Shown here piece by piece: positions 9,631-19,286 of a DNA stretch of 64,000 bases; the first letter of the stretch is position 1, and every line of letters starts with the position of its first letter. The notes below the pieces were generated by a model. It was not told where the DNA came from. It made no database searches and was given only the letters and a program-made list of their open reading frames with translations. The stretch covers positions 310,001 to 374,000 of the forward strand of contig NZ_CP065972.1 of assembly GCF_016127015.1 (NCBI RefSeq). Direction: 5' to 3'. This DNA is from Corynebacterium tuberculostearicum (GTDB taxonomy: Bacteria; Actinomycetota; Actinomycetes; Mycobacteriales; Mycobacteriaceae). A program made the position numbers and the translations under genes.

Positions 9631-9805
9631 AGGCAGTGAGTTACCTTTCGGTTGATTTTAAGGTTCGCTGAGTGCGATATTCCCAGCAATAACCGTGGTA
9701 AATGGCATTGTGCGGGTTTCTTATGCGTGCGAGCATATATCAGTTTCTTATTGTCTGCAAAGGGAAAAATAAGAATCTAAGGTGTCAACTGCCTATTTTC
9801 TGCTT

Positions 9806-10927
9806 CTAGTTCAGGCGTTCGCCAGTAGTGGTGCTAAATAGATGCACTCGGTCCGGATCGGGGGAAACGTAGAAAGTATCGCCCACCGCATAGCGGCCGC
9901 GGGCATCGACCAAAATGCCGGTCTGGCCACCCATCCGGGTCGAGGACTTGAGCACGCCGTCGGCGGAGCTGTTGCCGGCGGCGTCGTCAAGCTCGCCATA
10001 GACATAGGTCTGGTTGCCCAGCTCCTCGACGTGCGCGACGGTGAACTTTGCCCCGCCATTGCCGGTATCGCTTAGCTGCCAGTCTTCCGGGCGGATGCCC
10101 ACCGTGACGGTCTCCACGCCCTCAAAGTTGTAGTTGGCCAGATTGATGCGGGTAGAGCCGATGGTGAGCTCAGAGGAGTTATGGGTGAGGTCGTAGATAT
10201 TCATCGCCGGGGAGCCAATGAATCCGGCGACAAAAACGTTCTGTGGGCGGTCATAAATGGTACGGGTGGTATCCACCTGCTGTAGGACGCCGGCGTTGAG
10301 AACGGCGACGCGGTCACCCATGGTCATTGCCTCAGTTTGATCGTGGGTGACATATACGGTGGTGGTACCAAGGCGGCGCTGCAGGTTGGAGATCTGCGCG
10401 CGGGTGGAAACGCGCAGCTTGGCATCCAGGTTGGACAGCGGCTCGTCCATGCAGAATACGGCCGGTTCGCGGACGATGGCGCGGCCCATGGCCACGCGCT
10501 GGCGCTGGCCACCGGAAAGGTTAGCCGGCTTGCGGTCAAGAAGGTCTTCCATCTGCAGGATCTTCGCGGCCTCGTGCACGCGGGATTTAATCTCGTTCTT
10601 CGGGACCTTGCGGTTTTCCAGCGCGAAGGACATATTCTGCGCCACGGACATATTGGGGTAGAGGGCATAGTTCTGAAAGACCATGGCCACGTCGCGGTCC
10701 GATGGGCTGACCCCGGTGACGTCCTTACCACCGATGCGGATGGAGCCGCGGTCGGTGGGCTCGAGACCTGCCAGCATGCGCAGGCTGGTGGACTTGCCGC
10801 AGCCGGATGGGCCAACGAGGACCAAGAATTCGCCATCGGCAATATCCAGGTTGAGGCGGTCAACGGCGGGGCGTTCCGCGTCCTTAGAGTAGATGCGGCT
10901 TGCGCCATCGAAGGTGACAGTAGCCAT
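9806..10927 (-). CDS. ugpC: ABC transporter ATPase, glycerol-3-phosphate type
   Basis: A 373-residue MalK/UgpC-type ATPase. Walker A GPSGCGKST is at 39-47, the ABC signature LSGGQ at 137-141 and Walker B CMDEPLSNLD at ~159-168, followed by a C-terminal TOBE-type regulatory region. It is the last gene of the ugpA-ugpE-ugpB-ugpC order, the same as in C. glutamicum. It powers uptake through the two permeases encoded upstream. Proteins of this class can also serve other sugar transporters. Confidence 0.88.
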   Translation of the reverse strand: MATVTFDGASRIYSKDAERPAVDRLNLDIADGEFLVLVGPSGCGKSTSLRMLAGLEPTDRGSIRIGGKDVTGVSPSDRDVAMVFQNYALYPNMSVAQNMSFALENRKVPKNEIKSRVHEAAKILQMEDLLDRKPANLSGGQRQRVAMGRAIVREPAVFCMDEPLSNLDAKLRVSTRAQISNLQRRLGTTTVYVTHDQTEAMTMGDRVAVLNAGVLQQVDTTRTIYDRPQNVFVAGFIGSPAMNIYDLTHNSSELTIGSTRINLANYNFEGVETVTVGIRPEDWQLSDTGNGGAKFTVAHVEELGNQTYVYGELDDAAGNSSADGVLKSSTRMGGQTGILVDARGRYAVGDTFYVSPDPDRVHLFSTTTGERLN

Positions 10928-10971
10928 GGTTACCTTTCAGAATCTAGTGGGGAAGGGGTGGCTGCGAGAGC

Positions 10972-12294
10972 CTACTTATTGATGACGGTCTTGACCTGGT
11001 TGTCATAGATAGACTGCAGGGTCTTTTGTAGATCGGTCAGCACCTTGGTGACGTCATCGCGGTTGGTGACGATCTTTTCAAAGGCGCCGCCGATTTCCTG
11101 GTCCGCGCCGGGCAGGAAGACGCGGGCATTGTCCTGCGGTCGGGTCTCTGGCAGCTGTTTGATAGCGGTTTCGAAGTTCGGGTTGTCCTTCATGAACTTC
11201 TTTTGGTCCTCGTTGTCCACCGCGGTGGAGCGCACCGGCATGTAGCCCACGTTCTGGGACCAGTAGCAGGTGTTTTCCTCATTGGTGATGAAGTCAATGA
11301 GCTTGATAGCAGCCAGCTGGCGGTTCTTGCTGATGCCAGCTGGGATAGCCAGGCCGGCACCACCGGTGGGGCAGGCGCCTTCGCCAGTCGGGTTAGGCAA
11401 GAAGGCGGTGCCGAGCTCGAACTTGGCGGTATCGGTCAGACCCGCCAGGTCACCGGTGGACAGGACGGTGGCGGCGGCGCGGCCGGTGCCGAACTCCATG
11501 GCCATGTCATTGCCCACGTAGGAGTAACCGTTCTTCTCATCGGTGATGTCCTTGAGCCATTCGACGGCCTTGATGGTCTTGTCATCGGTGAACTTCAGAT
11601 CCCACTCATCGGAGTAAGCGCCGCCCTTGGACCACAGCGGGCCCTGGAAGATCCAGCCCAGGTAGTCCACGGCATCGCCCCAGCCAAAAGGCTTCATCTT
11701 GGAATCAGCCTCAGCCAGCTTCTTGGACCACTCATCCATCTCATCCCAGGACTTCGGGCCGCGGTCTGGCAGACCGGCCTTCTTCCACGCGTCCTTGTTG
11801 TAGTAGAACAACGGCGTGGAACGAGCGAAAGGAAGCGCAAAGTGGCCGCCGTCGTAGTTGTAGTCCTCATAAAGGGGCTGCACGTAGGTAGACAGGTCGA
11901 TGCCCGCTTCCTTAGCAAGGTCATCCACGTTGGCGATCTGGCCATTGATGGCAAAGTTGTACCACCAGACGTCAGACAGCACCACGATGTCCGGCAGGTC
12001 CTGGCCGGTGAGCGCAGCGTTGAACTTCTGTGCTGCTTCTTCGTAGTTCTTGCCGGCATCAACGAGGTTGACCTTGATGTCCGGGTTCTCCTTTTCAAAG
12101 CGGGAGATGATCTCCTTCTCAATGTCCTTGGACGTGCCCGGGTGGTTGGACCACCAGGTCAGCTCGGTGACTTCACCGTCGCCGCCCTTGTCGTTGCCGC
12201 CTTGTGGATTGGTGGACGAGGTGCCGGCACAAGCTGCGAGTGCGGTGGCAGAAGCGGCTGTGGAAGCTAGGGCGAGGAATTTGCGGCGTAGCAT
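10972..12294 (-). CDS. ugpB: Solute-binding lipoprotein, sn-glycerol-3-phosphate ABC transporter
   Basis: A 440-residue extracellular binding protein. The signal peptide MLRRKFLALASTAASATALAAC-A ends in a lipobox (ALAAC), so Cys21 would be lipidated. The family 1 solute-binding fold follows. ATG 12294 is preceded by AAGGAG; the frame is open for 99 more codons upstream, but those overlap the upstream intergenic leader and carry no fold. It is 44 bp ahead of ugpC and 80 bp behind ugpE. Assignment to glycerol-3-phosphate rests on gene order and the UgpB-like sequence; a sugar cannot be excluded. Confidence 0.85.
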   Translation of the reverse strand: MLRRKFLALASTAASATALAACAGTSSTNPQGGNDKGGDGEVTELTWWSNHPGTSKDIEKEIISRFEKENPDIKVNLVDAGKNYEEAAQKFNAALTGQDLPDIVVLSDVWWYNFAINGQIANVDDLAKEAGIDLSTYVQPLYEDYNYDGGHFALPFARSTPLFYYNKDAWKKAGLPDRGPKSWDEMDEWSKKLAEADSKMKPFGWGDAVDYLGWIFQGPLWSKGGAYSDEWDLKFTDDKTIKAVEWLKDITDEKNGYSYVGNDMAMEFGTGRAAATVLSTGDLAGLTDTAKFELGTAFLPNPTGEGACPTGGAGLAIPAGISKNRQLAAIKLIDFITNEENTCYWSQNVGYMPVRSTAVDNEDQKKFMKDNPNFETAIKQLPETRPQDNARVFLPGADQEIGGAFEKIVTNRDDVTKVLTDLQKTLQSIYDNQVKTVINK

Positions 12295-12374
12295 GTAGTT
12301 CTCCTTAAAAGGGTGGTTAAGGGGTGGAAAGTAAAGCAAGAGGAAACGGCGAGCGTGGGTGGGGAAGAAGCCTT

Positions 12375-13241
12375 CTAACCCTTCACGGCGCCAGTGGTGA
12401 GGCCTTGAATCATGTACTTTTGCAAGGCTAGGAAGATGATGACCATAGGAATGATGGTGAGAATGGTGGCGGCCATTACCGGCCCCCAATTGGTCACGCC
12501 ATCGTTGTTTTGCAGCATGGTCAAACCCACCTGCAGCGGGGCAACGTCCTCCGTATCCGCCATGAGGAAGGGCCACAGGTAGGTATTCCATTCATTGACC
12601 ATGGTGATGACGGAAAATGCGGTCAGCGTGGGCCATGAGACCGGTAGTAACACCTTGGTGAGCAGGCGGATAGGGCCGGCGCCGTCCATGCGGGCGGCTT
12701 CCACCAGCTCATAGGGCAGGGACAAAAAGTGGTTGCGCATCAAGAAGGTACCGAAGGCCACGCCGGCCAGCGGCACGATGATGCCCACGAAGGTATTGCG
12801 CCAGCCCAAGGAATTGACCAGGGCGTAGTTGGAAATGACGGTGATTTCGCTGGGCACCATGAGCGAGGAAATGACCAGCAGGAATACCAGGTGGCGGCCC
12901 GGGAAGCGCAGAATGGCCAGCGCATAGGCGGAGATGACTCCCAACACGATCTTGATGATGGACAGCACTGCGGTAATAAGCACCGAGTTGCGCAGGTAGG
13001 TCCAGAAAGGCACGCGGGTGGTGGCATCGGAGTAATTCTCAGTCTCCCATACCGGCGGAAGCCAATTGACCGGGTTGGTATAAATATCGCCCTTGGCCTT
13101 AAACGAGGTCATGAGGATCCAAAACAGCGGCAGGCCAATGAGCAGCAAGACCGCCAGGATGCCCAGGTAGCCGCCGATGAGTTTGGCGCGGCGGGCGGTG
13201 GGGGATTCATCCGTGACCATGTGAAGGGTAGAAGTAGCCAT
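12375..13241 (-). CDS. ugpE: ABC transporter permease, glycerol-3-phosphate type
   Basis: A 288-residue inner permease with six predicted membrane segments. The EAA loop that docks on the ATPase is visible as ELVEAARMDGAGPIRLLTKVLLP. The N-terminus extends ~20 residues before the first helix (LIGGYLGILAVLLLIGLPLFWILM). Its start is 6 bp after the ugpA stop, so the two permeases are translationally close. Confidence 0.87.
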   Translation of the reverse strand: MATSTLHMVTDESPTARRAKLIGGYLGILAVLLLIGLPLFWILMTSFKAKGDIYTNPVNWLPPVWETENYSDATTRVPFWTYLRNSVLITAVLSIIKIVLGVISAYALAILRFPGRHLVFLLVISSLMVPSEITVISNYALVNSLGWRNTFVGIIVPLAGVAFGTFLMRNHFLSLPYELVEAARMDGAGPIRLLTKVLLPVSWPTLTAFSVITMVNEWNTYLWPFLMADTEDVAPLQVGLTMLQNNDGVTNWGPVMAATILTIIPMVIIFLALQKYMIQGLTTGAVKG

Positions 13242-13247
13242 GTTGGG

Positions 13248-14228
13248 TTAACCTCGCTTATCCATGATGCGGACCTGGATCAGGGTGATGATGAGCAGGA
13301 TGAGGAACAAGATCGTGGCGGCAGTCGCACCGTAGCCGGCGCGGAAGTTGACGAAGGTCTCGTTGTAGATCTGGAAGACCAGCGTCTGCGTGCCATTGCC
13401 CTGCGGGCCGCCACGGGTCATGACGTTGATGATGTCGAAGACCTGCACGGAGTTGAGCAGCACCGTAATGGATAGGAAGAAGGTGGTATTGCGCAGCTGC
13501 GGCATGGTCACGCGCCAGAACTTGCGCCAGCGTCCGGTGCCGTCGATAGCGGCAGCTTCATCTAATTCCTTATCCAAGCCCTGTAGTGCTGCCAAATAGA
13601 TGACAAAGGTATAGCCCAGGTTCTTCCACACAAAGGTAAAGGTCACCATGAACATGGCCCAGCCCGGTACTGCGTAGAAGTTGGGGGAGTCCACACCGAA
13701 CCAGCCCAGTATTTCCTGGATGAGGCCAAAGTTGGGGTCGAAGACGAATTGGAAGGCAATGCCAATGGCCGCGCCGGAGATGGCATAGGGGGCAAAGACC
13801 ACCGAGCGCGCAAAGTTGCGGCCCTTAATGTTTTGGTTCAGCAGCAAGGCCAGCGCTAGGCCGATGACCATGGAGCCAATCACTGCGAAGAAGGTAAAGA
13901 CCAGGGTGTTGAGCACGATGGTCTTCGTGTCATCGCGGCTAAACCACTCCACATAGTTATCCAAGCCCACGAAGGTGGAGGTGGGGCTAGAGATATTCCA
14001 ATTGAAAAAGGAGAGGCGGATATTGTCCAGCAGCGGCCGGTAGGTAAAGACGGCCAGCAAGATAAGGTTCGGCGCTAAGAGCGCCGCGGCCAGTAACCAT
14101 TCCTTGTGGCGGTTGCGCTTGGCTTTGCGGACAAGCGCCGCGGAATCACCGGAGTTTTCCGCGCGTGCGGGAGATGCGGTTGTAGTGCCGGCGCCACCGG
14201 CACCGAGAGAGTCTTCCTGAAAAGTCAC
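13248..14228 (-). CDS. ugpA: ABC transporter permease, glycerol-3-phosphate type
   Basis: A 326-residue permease with a long cytoplasmic N-terminus and six membrane segments starting near WLLAAALLAPNLILLAVF. The EAA motif is ELDEAAAIDGTGRWRKFWRVTMP. It is the first gene of the ugp operon and the operon promoter must lie in 14229-14488, which it shares with the divergent amidohydrolase gene. In C. glutamicum this operon is induced by phosphate starvation; I did not recognise a clear PhoR site here. Confidence 0.87.
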   Translation of the reverse strand: MTFQEDSLGAGGAGTTTASPARAENSGDSAALVRKAKRNRHKEWLLAAALLAPNLILLAVFTYRPLLDNIRLSFFNWNISSPTSTFVGLDNYVEWFSRDDTKTIVLNTLVFTFFAVIGSMVIGLALALLLNQNIKGRNFARSVVFAPYAISGAAIGIAFQFVFDPNFGLIQEILGWFGVDSPNFYAVPGWAMFMVTFTFVWKNLGYTFVIYLAALQGLDKELDEAAAIDGTGRWRKFWRVTMPQLRNTTFFLSITVLLNSVQVFDIINVMTRGGPQGNGTQTLVFQIYNETFVNFRAGYGATAATILFLILLIITLIQVRIMDKRG

Positions 14229-14488
14229 TCGGTCAATCTAGGGCGGGCAGGTGACACCCAGCTACACAGAAAACAAACATCTGATGAATAATAAGAAGCC
14301 GATGAGTTAAAGGTGGACACGTCATCAAAGATTCTATAAAGCCGCAGCGCAACTACCTATGATGCTGGTCGCTCCACTGCCCAACTATGTCTGCCGTTAC
14401 AAAGATGCCCCGCTTGCCGACGCCCACCTTCCTCCCGCCCCACTACACTGGCCCCCACAATCCACCACGTGCCCACCAGGAGGAAGCA

Positions 14489-15706
14489 ATGTCTGTCCGT
14501 GCCGTTTGCAGCAACTATGACTCCGTCAAAGCCTGGCAGGAGCCGCTCTATAAGGATCTGCACCAGCACCCGGAGCTATCCATGCAGGAAGAGCGCACGC
14601 TGGGCATTATCAAGGACAAACTTGCCGAGCTTGGCTTTCGCCACATCGAAGTAGGCGGCGGCGTAGTCGGTGTCTTAGAAAACGGTGCCGGGCCAACCGT
14701 CATGCTGCGCGCGGACTTCGACGGCCTACCGGTTAAGGAGGACACCGGCCTGGATTATGCCTCCATCGATACCGCCGTTGACCAGGAAGGAAACGCGGTC
14801 CCCGTCATGCACGCCTGCGGCCATGACTCCCACGTGGCCAGCCTGCTGGGCATGGGCGCGCTCATGGCGCAGGTCACCGACCAGTGGTCCGGCACCCTAC
14901 AGCTAATTTTCCAACCGGGCGAGGCGATCGCCGCCGGTGCCCAGTCCATGGTGGATGACGGACTTGTGGACAAGGTCGCCACGCCGGACGTAGTACTTGG
15001 CCAACACGTCTTTGCCAGCAACTTTCCCGCCGGTACGGTGGCGCTGGCCTCCGGCCCATTAATGTCCACCGCGGTCAGCATGGACGTCAAGGTTTATGGT
15101 CAGGGTTCGCACGGCTCCATGCCGCACCTCAGCGTCGATCCCGTGGTACTGGCCAGCTCCATTGTCATGCGTTTACAGGCGGTCATCTCCCGCGAACTCA
15201 ACCCCTCCGAATTCGGCGTGCTGACCGTGCGTGCCATCAATGCTGGCTCGAAAGCAAATATCATCCCCTTCGAGGCCAACCTGAAGATCAATGTGCGCGC
15301 CTATAGCGAGCAGGTGCGCGATAAAATCACTGGCGCCATCGAGCGCATCGTCACTGCCGAGTGCCAGGCCGCTGGCAGCCCGCAGCCCGCCGAGTTCAGC
15401 TACCACGATTCCTACCCGCTTACCAGCAACGATAAGGACACCACGGAGCGCCTTCAGGAAGCCTTTACTGCCTACTTTGGCCCCGACCGTGTTCTCGACG
15501 CTGAGCCCTTCACCGCCTCGGAGGATTTTTCCACCATTGCCCGCGCCTTCGGCGTTCCCTACTGCTTCTGGGTATTTTCAGGCCGAGAAGAAGAAAAGGA
15601 TGTCCCTAACCACAGCCCGCACTTCGCCCCGCTGCTCCAGCCCACTCTGCGCACCGGCACCGAAGCCCTTACCGCTGCTGCGTTGAGCTACCTAGGAAAC
15701 AACTAA
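14489..15706 (+). CDS. M20D-family amidohydrolase (hippurate hydrolase / N-acyl amino acid deacylase type)
   Basis: A 405-residue metallohydrolase. Metal-binding motifs HACGHDSH (~110-117) and the final ligand region PNHSPHFAP are present, as is MLRADFDGLPV. The motif usually read as PxEE is PGEAIAAGA here: the catalytic base Glu is kept but the neighbouring metal-ligand Glu is Ala. ATG 14489 has CAGGAGGAAGCA before it; the frame opens earlier at 14387 but without a ribosome site. In corynebacteria of skin, related enzymes release odour acids from N-acyl-glutamine, but substrate cannot be read here. Confidence 0.82.
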   Translation: MSVRAVCSNYDSVKAWQEPLYKDLHQHPELSMQEERTLGIIKDKLAELGFRHIEVGGGVVGVLENGAGPTVMLRADFDGLPVKEDTGLDYASIDTAVDQEGNAVPVMHACGHDSHVASLLGMGALMAQVTDQWSGTLQLIFQPGEAIAAGAQSMVDDGLVDKVATPDVVLGQHVFASNFPAGTVALASGPLMSTAVSMDVKVYGQGSHGSMPHLSVDPVVLASSIVMRLQAVISRELNPSEFGVLTVRAINAGSKANIIPFEANLKINVRAYSEQVRDKITGAIERIVTAECQAAGSPQPAEFSYHDSYPLTSNDKDTTERLQEAFTAYFGPDRVLDAEPFTASEDFSTIARAFGVPYCFWVFSGREEEKDVPNHSPHFAPLLQPTLRTGTEALTAAALSYLGNN

Positions 15707-16223
15707 CCGACATGCAACATTCGGCCGCACAGCTCCAATGGGGTGTGTGGCCATTCCTTTTGGCATGCGCGCTGTATGCGGCGGCGGGGTGGGGGAGTAG
15801 TCCGCAGGATCCATAACCGCGAATCTGGGCCCTGCATCGCTTTCCGACGCCCACTTCTTCCTTCACGCCCCAACCTGCAGACCCCTAAAACAGCTCCAGC
15901 GCCCGAGCCTCGCTTGGGGCCACAGGGCGCTGGAACTGGTTCTCTCTATCTCTCTTGCGTTCTCTCGAACACGTAAATTCAAGGTAACGCGCTAGGCTGC
16001 CATAGGTCTGAAATTTGTCTGTGAATATAGTGGCAACCATTTGGGGAGGGTAAAAATAGCTCAACCAGGTTACGGGTATAAAAGGTGGAGGCCTTTGGAT
16101 TGCTGAACATGATTCACAAGAGGCTTCTTTTGCGTAAGATTCTAGGAATGCTACAAGCGTGCTATCGGGTTGGGGTGGGCGAGTCTTTAATTGTGCGCCG
16201 AGAGCAATGTCAGAGGAGGAGAT
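15707..16223. other. Intergenic region with hairpin and repeat copy A
   Basis: A 517-bp gap. It contains a 10-bp hairpin (15895-15904 with 15925-15934) that on the minus strand is followed by a T-rich tract, then the first copy of a dispersed repeat (15939-15975). The remaining ~250 bp before thrE has no supported frame and probably carries the thrE promoter and leader. Confidence 0.5.
15931..15980 (+). repeat. Dispersed CTCTCT-rich repeat, copy A
   Basis: Shares GGAACT ... TTCTCTCTATCTCTCT ... GCG ... TCTCTCGAACACG with copies at 17570 and 19287. It is the most diverged of the three. It lies ~285 bp before the thrE start codon. Confidence 0.55.
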
Positions 16224-17534
16224 ATGGCACAACAATTTGATCCAGAGATGCATCGGCAAATGGGTGTCGAGGCGGACGTTGTATTGCGGGTGGGAATGCT
16301 CCTAATGGGTGCCGGCACCTCTGGTTATCGCGTACTTAGAGGGATGAAACGGAGTGCGCGAGCTTTGGGCTTTGACCATCTAGATGCCACAGTGGGTCTG
16401 ACGCAGATTACCTGTACGTTTCACCGCGGCGAATACTTCCGGACGGTCATTGCTCGGCAACATTCGCCTGCAGTTGATGCCTCTCGGATCGAAGCCTTGG
16501 AAGATTTAACCCACAACCGCCTCTACGCAGGGATCACTGCTCAGGAGTTAGCGGCGATGCTGGATACTATTGAGCATAATGTCAAAAAGCGCTGGGGCGG
16601 TCTAATCCTTTCTTTCGCTGCCGCGATCGCATGTGCGGCGTTTGCGTATCTTAATTTTTTCCCGCTGGAAGCAGTGGGGTTGGTTGCTTTGGCGGCGTTT
16701 GCGGGCCAGTTTGTTCGTTATACAGTTCTCCACCGTCACGTTCATCAAATTGGAGGAGTGATTGCTGGTGGAGCGACGGCAAGCATAGTTTTCTTCTTGT
16801 TGACGGAATTTTTCGGGGCCATAGGCTTGGTGGAACCCAGTGAACTGTCCTCGGGTTTTGTGGCGGCCGTTTTATTCCTGATTCCCGGGTTTCCGCTCTT
16901 CTCTGCTTTGATCGACATTGCCCGCTTTGATCTTGATGCGGGTATTGTCAGGTTGGGGTATGCCTTCACCGTTATATTTACGGCCGCCTTCACGGTCTCA
17001 ATGGTTAGCTGGCTGACTAAACTTAGCCCTGACCCACCTGCGCCTGCACAGGATATGCAATGGTTTCTGTTGGCGCCGTTGGCAAGTTTTCTGGGCATTG
17101 CTGGGTTTGCTTTTCTTTTTAACTCTTCGCGCCGCATGGTCTTAGTAGCGGCGTGTGTTGGAACCGTGGCAAATGAGCTTCGTTTGATTCTAATTCACGC
17201 GGGAACAACCATTTTCTTTGCAGCCTTTGTGGGGGGATTGCTTATCGGGTTGCTGGGGGCAGTAGCTTCTAAAAGGGCGCGTCTTCCTCGTATTACAACC
17301 ACCGTTCCGGCCGCGGTGATTATGATCCCAGGGGTGACGATGTTCCGGGCAGTGTTTTATTTGAACGATGGTCAGATGGATCAAGCATTGGCCAATGTAG
17401 CAACTGGAATGATGGTAGTTGGATCTATTGGTGCCGGTTTGGTCTTTTCTCGCCTGCTTACTGATAAGGATTGGGCGCTGGGCCGTCTCATTGATTTTGA
17501 TAAAAAGCTTCCGCAAAGGCCTTCTTCCGCGTGA
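16224..17534 (+). CDS. thrE: Threonine/serine exporter (ThrE family)
   Basis: A 436-residue membrane protein. The N-terminal soluble ThrE domain (MGVEADVVLRVGMLLMGAG ... YRVLRGMKR) contains the conserved G-T-S-G-Y/R segment and is followed from ~130 by about ten hydrophobic helices, the arrangement known for C. glutamicum ThrE, which exports L-threonine and L-serine. ATG 16224 follows AGGAGGAGAT, a strong ribosome site. It is a single-gene unit bracketed by two copies of the dispersed repeat. Confidence 0.88.
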   Translation: MAQQFDPEMHRQMGVEADVVLRVGMLLMGAGTSGYRVLRGMKRSARALGFDHLDATVGLTQITCTFHRGEYFRTVIARQHSPAVDASRIEALEDLTHNRLYAGITAQELAAMLDTIEHNVKKRWGGLILSFAAAIACAAFAYLNFFPLEAVGLVALAAFAGQFVRYTVLHRHVHQIGGVIAGGATASIVFFLLTEFFGAIGLVEPSELSSGFVAAVLFLIPGFPLFSALIDIARFDLDAGIVRLGYAFTVIFTAAFTVSMVSWLTKLSPDPPAPAQDMQWFLLAPLASFLGIAGFAFLFNSSRRMVLVAACVGTVANELRLILIHAGTTIFFAAFVGGLLIGLLGAVASKRARLPRITTTVPAAVIMIPGVTMFRAVFYLNDGQMDQALANVATGMMVVGSIGAGLVFSRLLTDKDWALGRLIDFDKKLPQRPSSA

Positions 17535-17859
17535 TGCTTAGATTCTTGTTAGAGAGGCCTGTTGTCCTGTGGAAACTACCAAGGGTCCTCTCTGTCTCTC
17601 ATATGCGCTCTCTCAAACGCGCGAAATCAGTATGGGGCACTGGGCCGTAGCGCCCATGAGGTCTAGCTGTTGGGTTGCTGTTAGTGGCTGGGAATGGGGT
17701 GGGGAGGGCGTCGGAAAGCGGGGCAGGGGTGAAGCTGTGCAACATTGGCAAATGAAAGTGACGTAGGACATAGTTCGTTTCTGTAGGCTGGAAGATATGC
17801 GCATAGTCTGGCTGCGCCGTTTCACATGCTTGTATAGCTACAGAATCGAGGTGAGGAGC
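17535..17859. other. Intergenic region with repeat copy B
   Basis: A 325-bp gap between thrE and the MHS transporter gene. It holds repeat copy B close to the thrE stop and then purine-rich sequence without a supported gene. The promoter of the MHS gene should lie in its right half. Confidence 0.45.
17570..17645 (+). repeat. Dispersed CTCTCT-rich repeat, copy B
   Basis: Matches copy C along ~75 bp: GGAAACT, then CTCTCTGTCTCTC, then ATATGCGCTCTCTCAAACGC, then a conserved AGTATGGGGCA. The segment GCG-CTCTCTCAAA-CGC can form a short stem. Confidence 0.7.
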
Positions 17860-19179
17860 ATGTCTCCTCTCACAGCCCAACCCCCAGCCAAGAACGCCGA
17901 GCAGGCGCAGGTGGAAGATACAGAAGAAACTAAACGCCAAGATCGCTCGGCCATTAAGGCGGCGTTTATCGGCACGTTTATTGAGTGGTTCGATTATGCG
18001 GCCTATATCTATATGTCGGCGATTATCTCCCGCGTGTTCTTTCCGGAGATGGAAGGCCGCCGCGCGCTGATTATGACGTTTGCGCTCTTCGCGCTGTCGT
18101 TCCTGGTGCGGCCGTTGGGAGGCATTGTATGGGGTCACTTCGGTGATAAATACGGGCGCATCCACACGCTGACGGTGTCTATTGTGATGATGTCGGTGGC
18201 TACCGCGTGCATCGGTTTCCTGCCGGGGTATGGCACCATTGGCTTTGCCGCCTCCATCTTGCTTTTGCTGTGCCGCATGGTGCAGGGCTTTTCCGCGGCC
18301 GGTGAGTATGCGGGCGCCGCCACGCACCTGGCTGAGATTGCCCCGGCCGGTAAGCGTGGCATCTATTCGGCGGTGGTGCCGTCTGCGACGGCCTCGGGCT
18401 TGCTCTTAGGCTCGCTCATTGCGGCACTGTTGACTGGAGTCCTCGATGATGCCGCCCTGGATTCCTGGGGTTGGCGCGTACCATTCCTCATTGCGCTGCC
18501 TTTGGGGCTGTATGGCCTGTGGATTCGCCGCAACACGGAAGAGTCCTCCCACTTTGAGGACCAAGATGAGCCAGAGGAGTCCCCGTTGCGTGAGGTCCTC
18601 AAGTATCCCAAGGCCCTGGCGATTGCCTTTGCGGGCGCGGTGCTCAACGCCATTGGCTTCTACGTCATTTTGACCTACCTGCCCACTTACCTGTCGGAGG
18701 AGTTGGGCATGGCCGCGACGCCGGCGTTTATCGCGTCCTCGGTGGCGTCCGCATTCTATGTGGGCTTTGCCTTGCTTACCGGCATGCTTTCGGATCGTCT
18801 TGGTCGCCGCACGACGATGCTGTGCGCGGCTGCGTTCATGGGTGTGTCCATCATTCCGGCCTTTATGCTTCTCGATGGCGCCGGGCTCCTGCTTGTCATT
18901 ATCATCCAGGTGTGCTTGGGCGGCGTGCTGGCGCTTAACGACGGCGTCCTGCCCTCCTTCCTTTCCGAACAATTCCCCACGCACGTGCGCCTGTCCGGCT
19001 TCGCACTGACGTTTAATACGGCCAATGCTGTCTTTGGCGGTACCGCTCCCATGATTGCCACCTGGCTTATTGATGTCACAGGCCTGCAGCTTGCTCCTGC
19101 CTTCTATTTGGTGGCTGCGGCGCTGGTGACCGGAACTGCGGTGCTATTCGCTTCGAAACACAATAAGCTGCACCAGTAG
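17860..19179 (+). CDS. MHS-family (metabolite:H+ symporter) MFS transporter
   Basis: A 439-residue carrier with 12 hydrophobic segments. The MHS hallmarks are AAFIGTFIEWFDYAAYIYMSA at the first helix, FALSFLVRPLGGIVWGHFGDKYGR and QGFSAAGEYAGA. Relatives import proline, betaine, ketoglutarate or other small carboxylates; the substrate cannot be read. ATG 17860 follows GAGGTGAGGAGC. Between thrE and the SdaC-type gene, an amino-acid role is plausible. A strong hairpin terminator follows. Confidence 0.82.
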   Translation: MSPLTAQPPAKNAEQAQVEDTEETKRQDRSAIKAAFIGTFIEWFDYAAYIYMSAIISRVFFPEMEGRRALIMTFALFALSFLVRPLGGIVWGHFGDKYGRIHTLTVSIVMMSVATACIGFLPGYGTIGFAASILLLLCRMVQGFSAAGEYAGAATHLAEIAPAGKRGIYSAVVPSATASGLLLGSLIAALLTGVLDDAALDSWGWRVPFLIALPLGLYGLWIRRNTEESSHFEDQDEPEESPLREVLKYPKALAIAFAGAVLNAIGFYVILTYLPTYLSEELGMAATPAFIASSVASAFYVGFALLTGMLSDRLGRRTTMLCAAAFMGVSIIPAFMLLDGAGLLLVIIIQVCLGGVLALNDGVLPSFLSEQFPTHVRLSGFALTFNTANAVFGGTAPMIATWLIDVTGLQLAPAFYLVAAALVTGTAVLFASKHNKLHQ

Positions 19180-19200
19180 CGCTTCGGCACAAGGTAAAAC

Positions 19201-19242
19201 GCCTGCGGCCCTCGGAACCAAAAGGAACCGAGGGCCGCAGGC
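19201..19242 (+). terminator. Strong hairpin terminator after MHS transporter
   Basis: A 15-bp perfect GC-rich stem (GCCTGCGGCCCTCGG at 19201-19215 with its complement at 19228-19242) starts 22 bp past the stop. It is followed by GTCTCTCTCT rather than a pure T run. Confidence 0.7.
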
Positions 19243-19286
19243 GTCTCTCTCTACAAGGTGTTTCCATGTATCGGCTTAAGCCGCCC

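Noticed and set aside
15885..16259. Minus-strand frame of ~124 codons across the thrE upstream gap
   Set aside because: It overlaps the thrE start and the repeat, and its sequence has no protein-like pattern or ribosome site.
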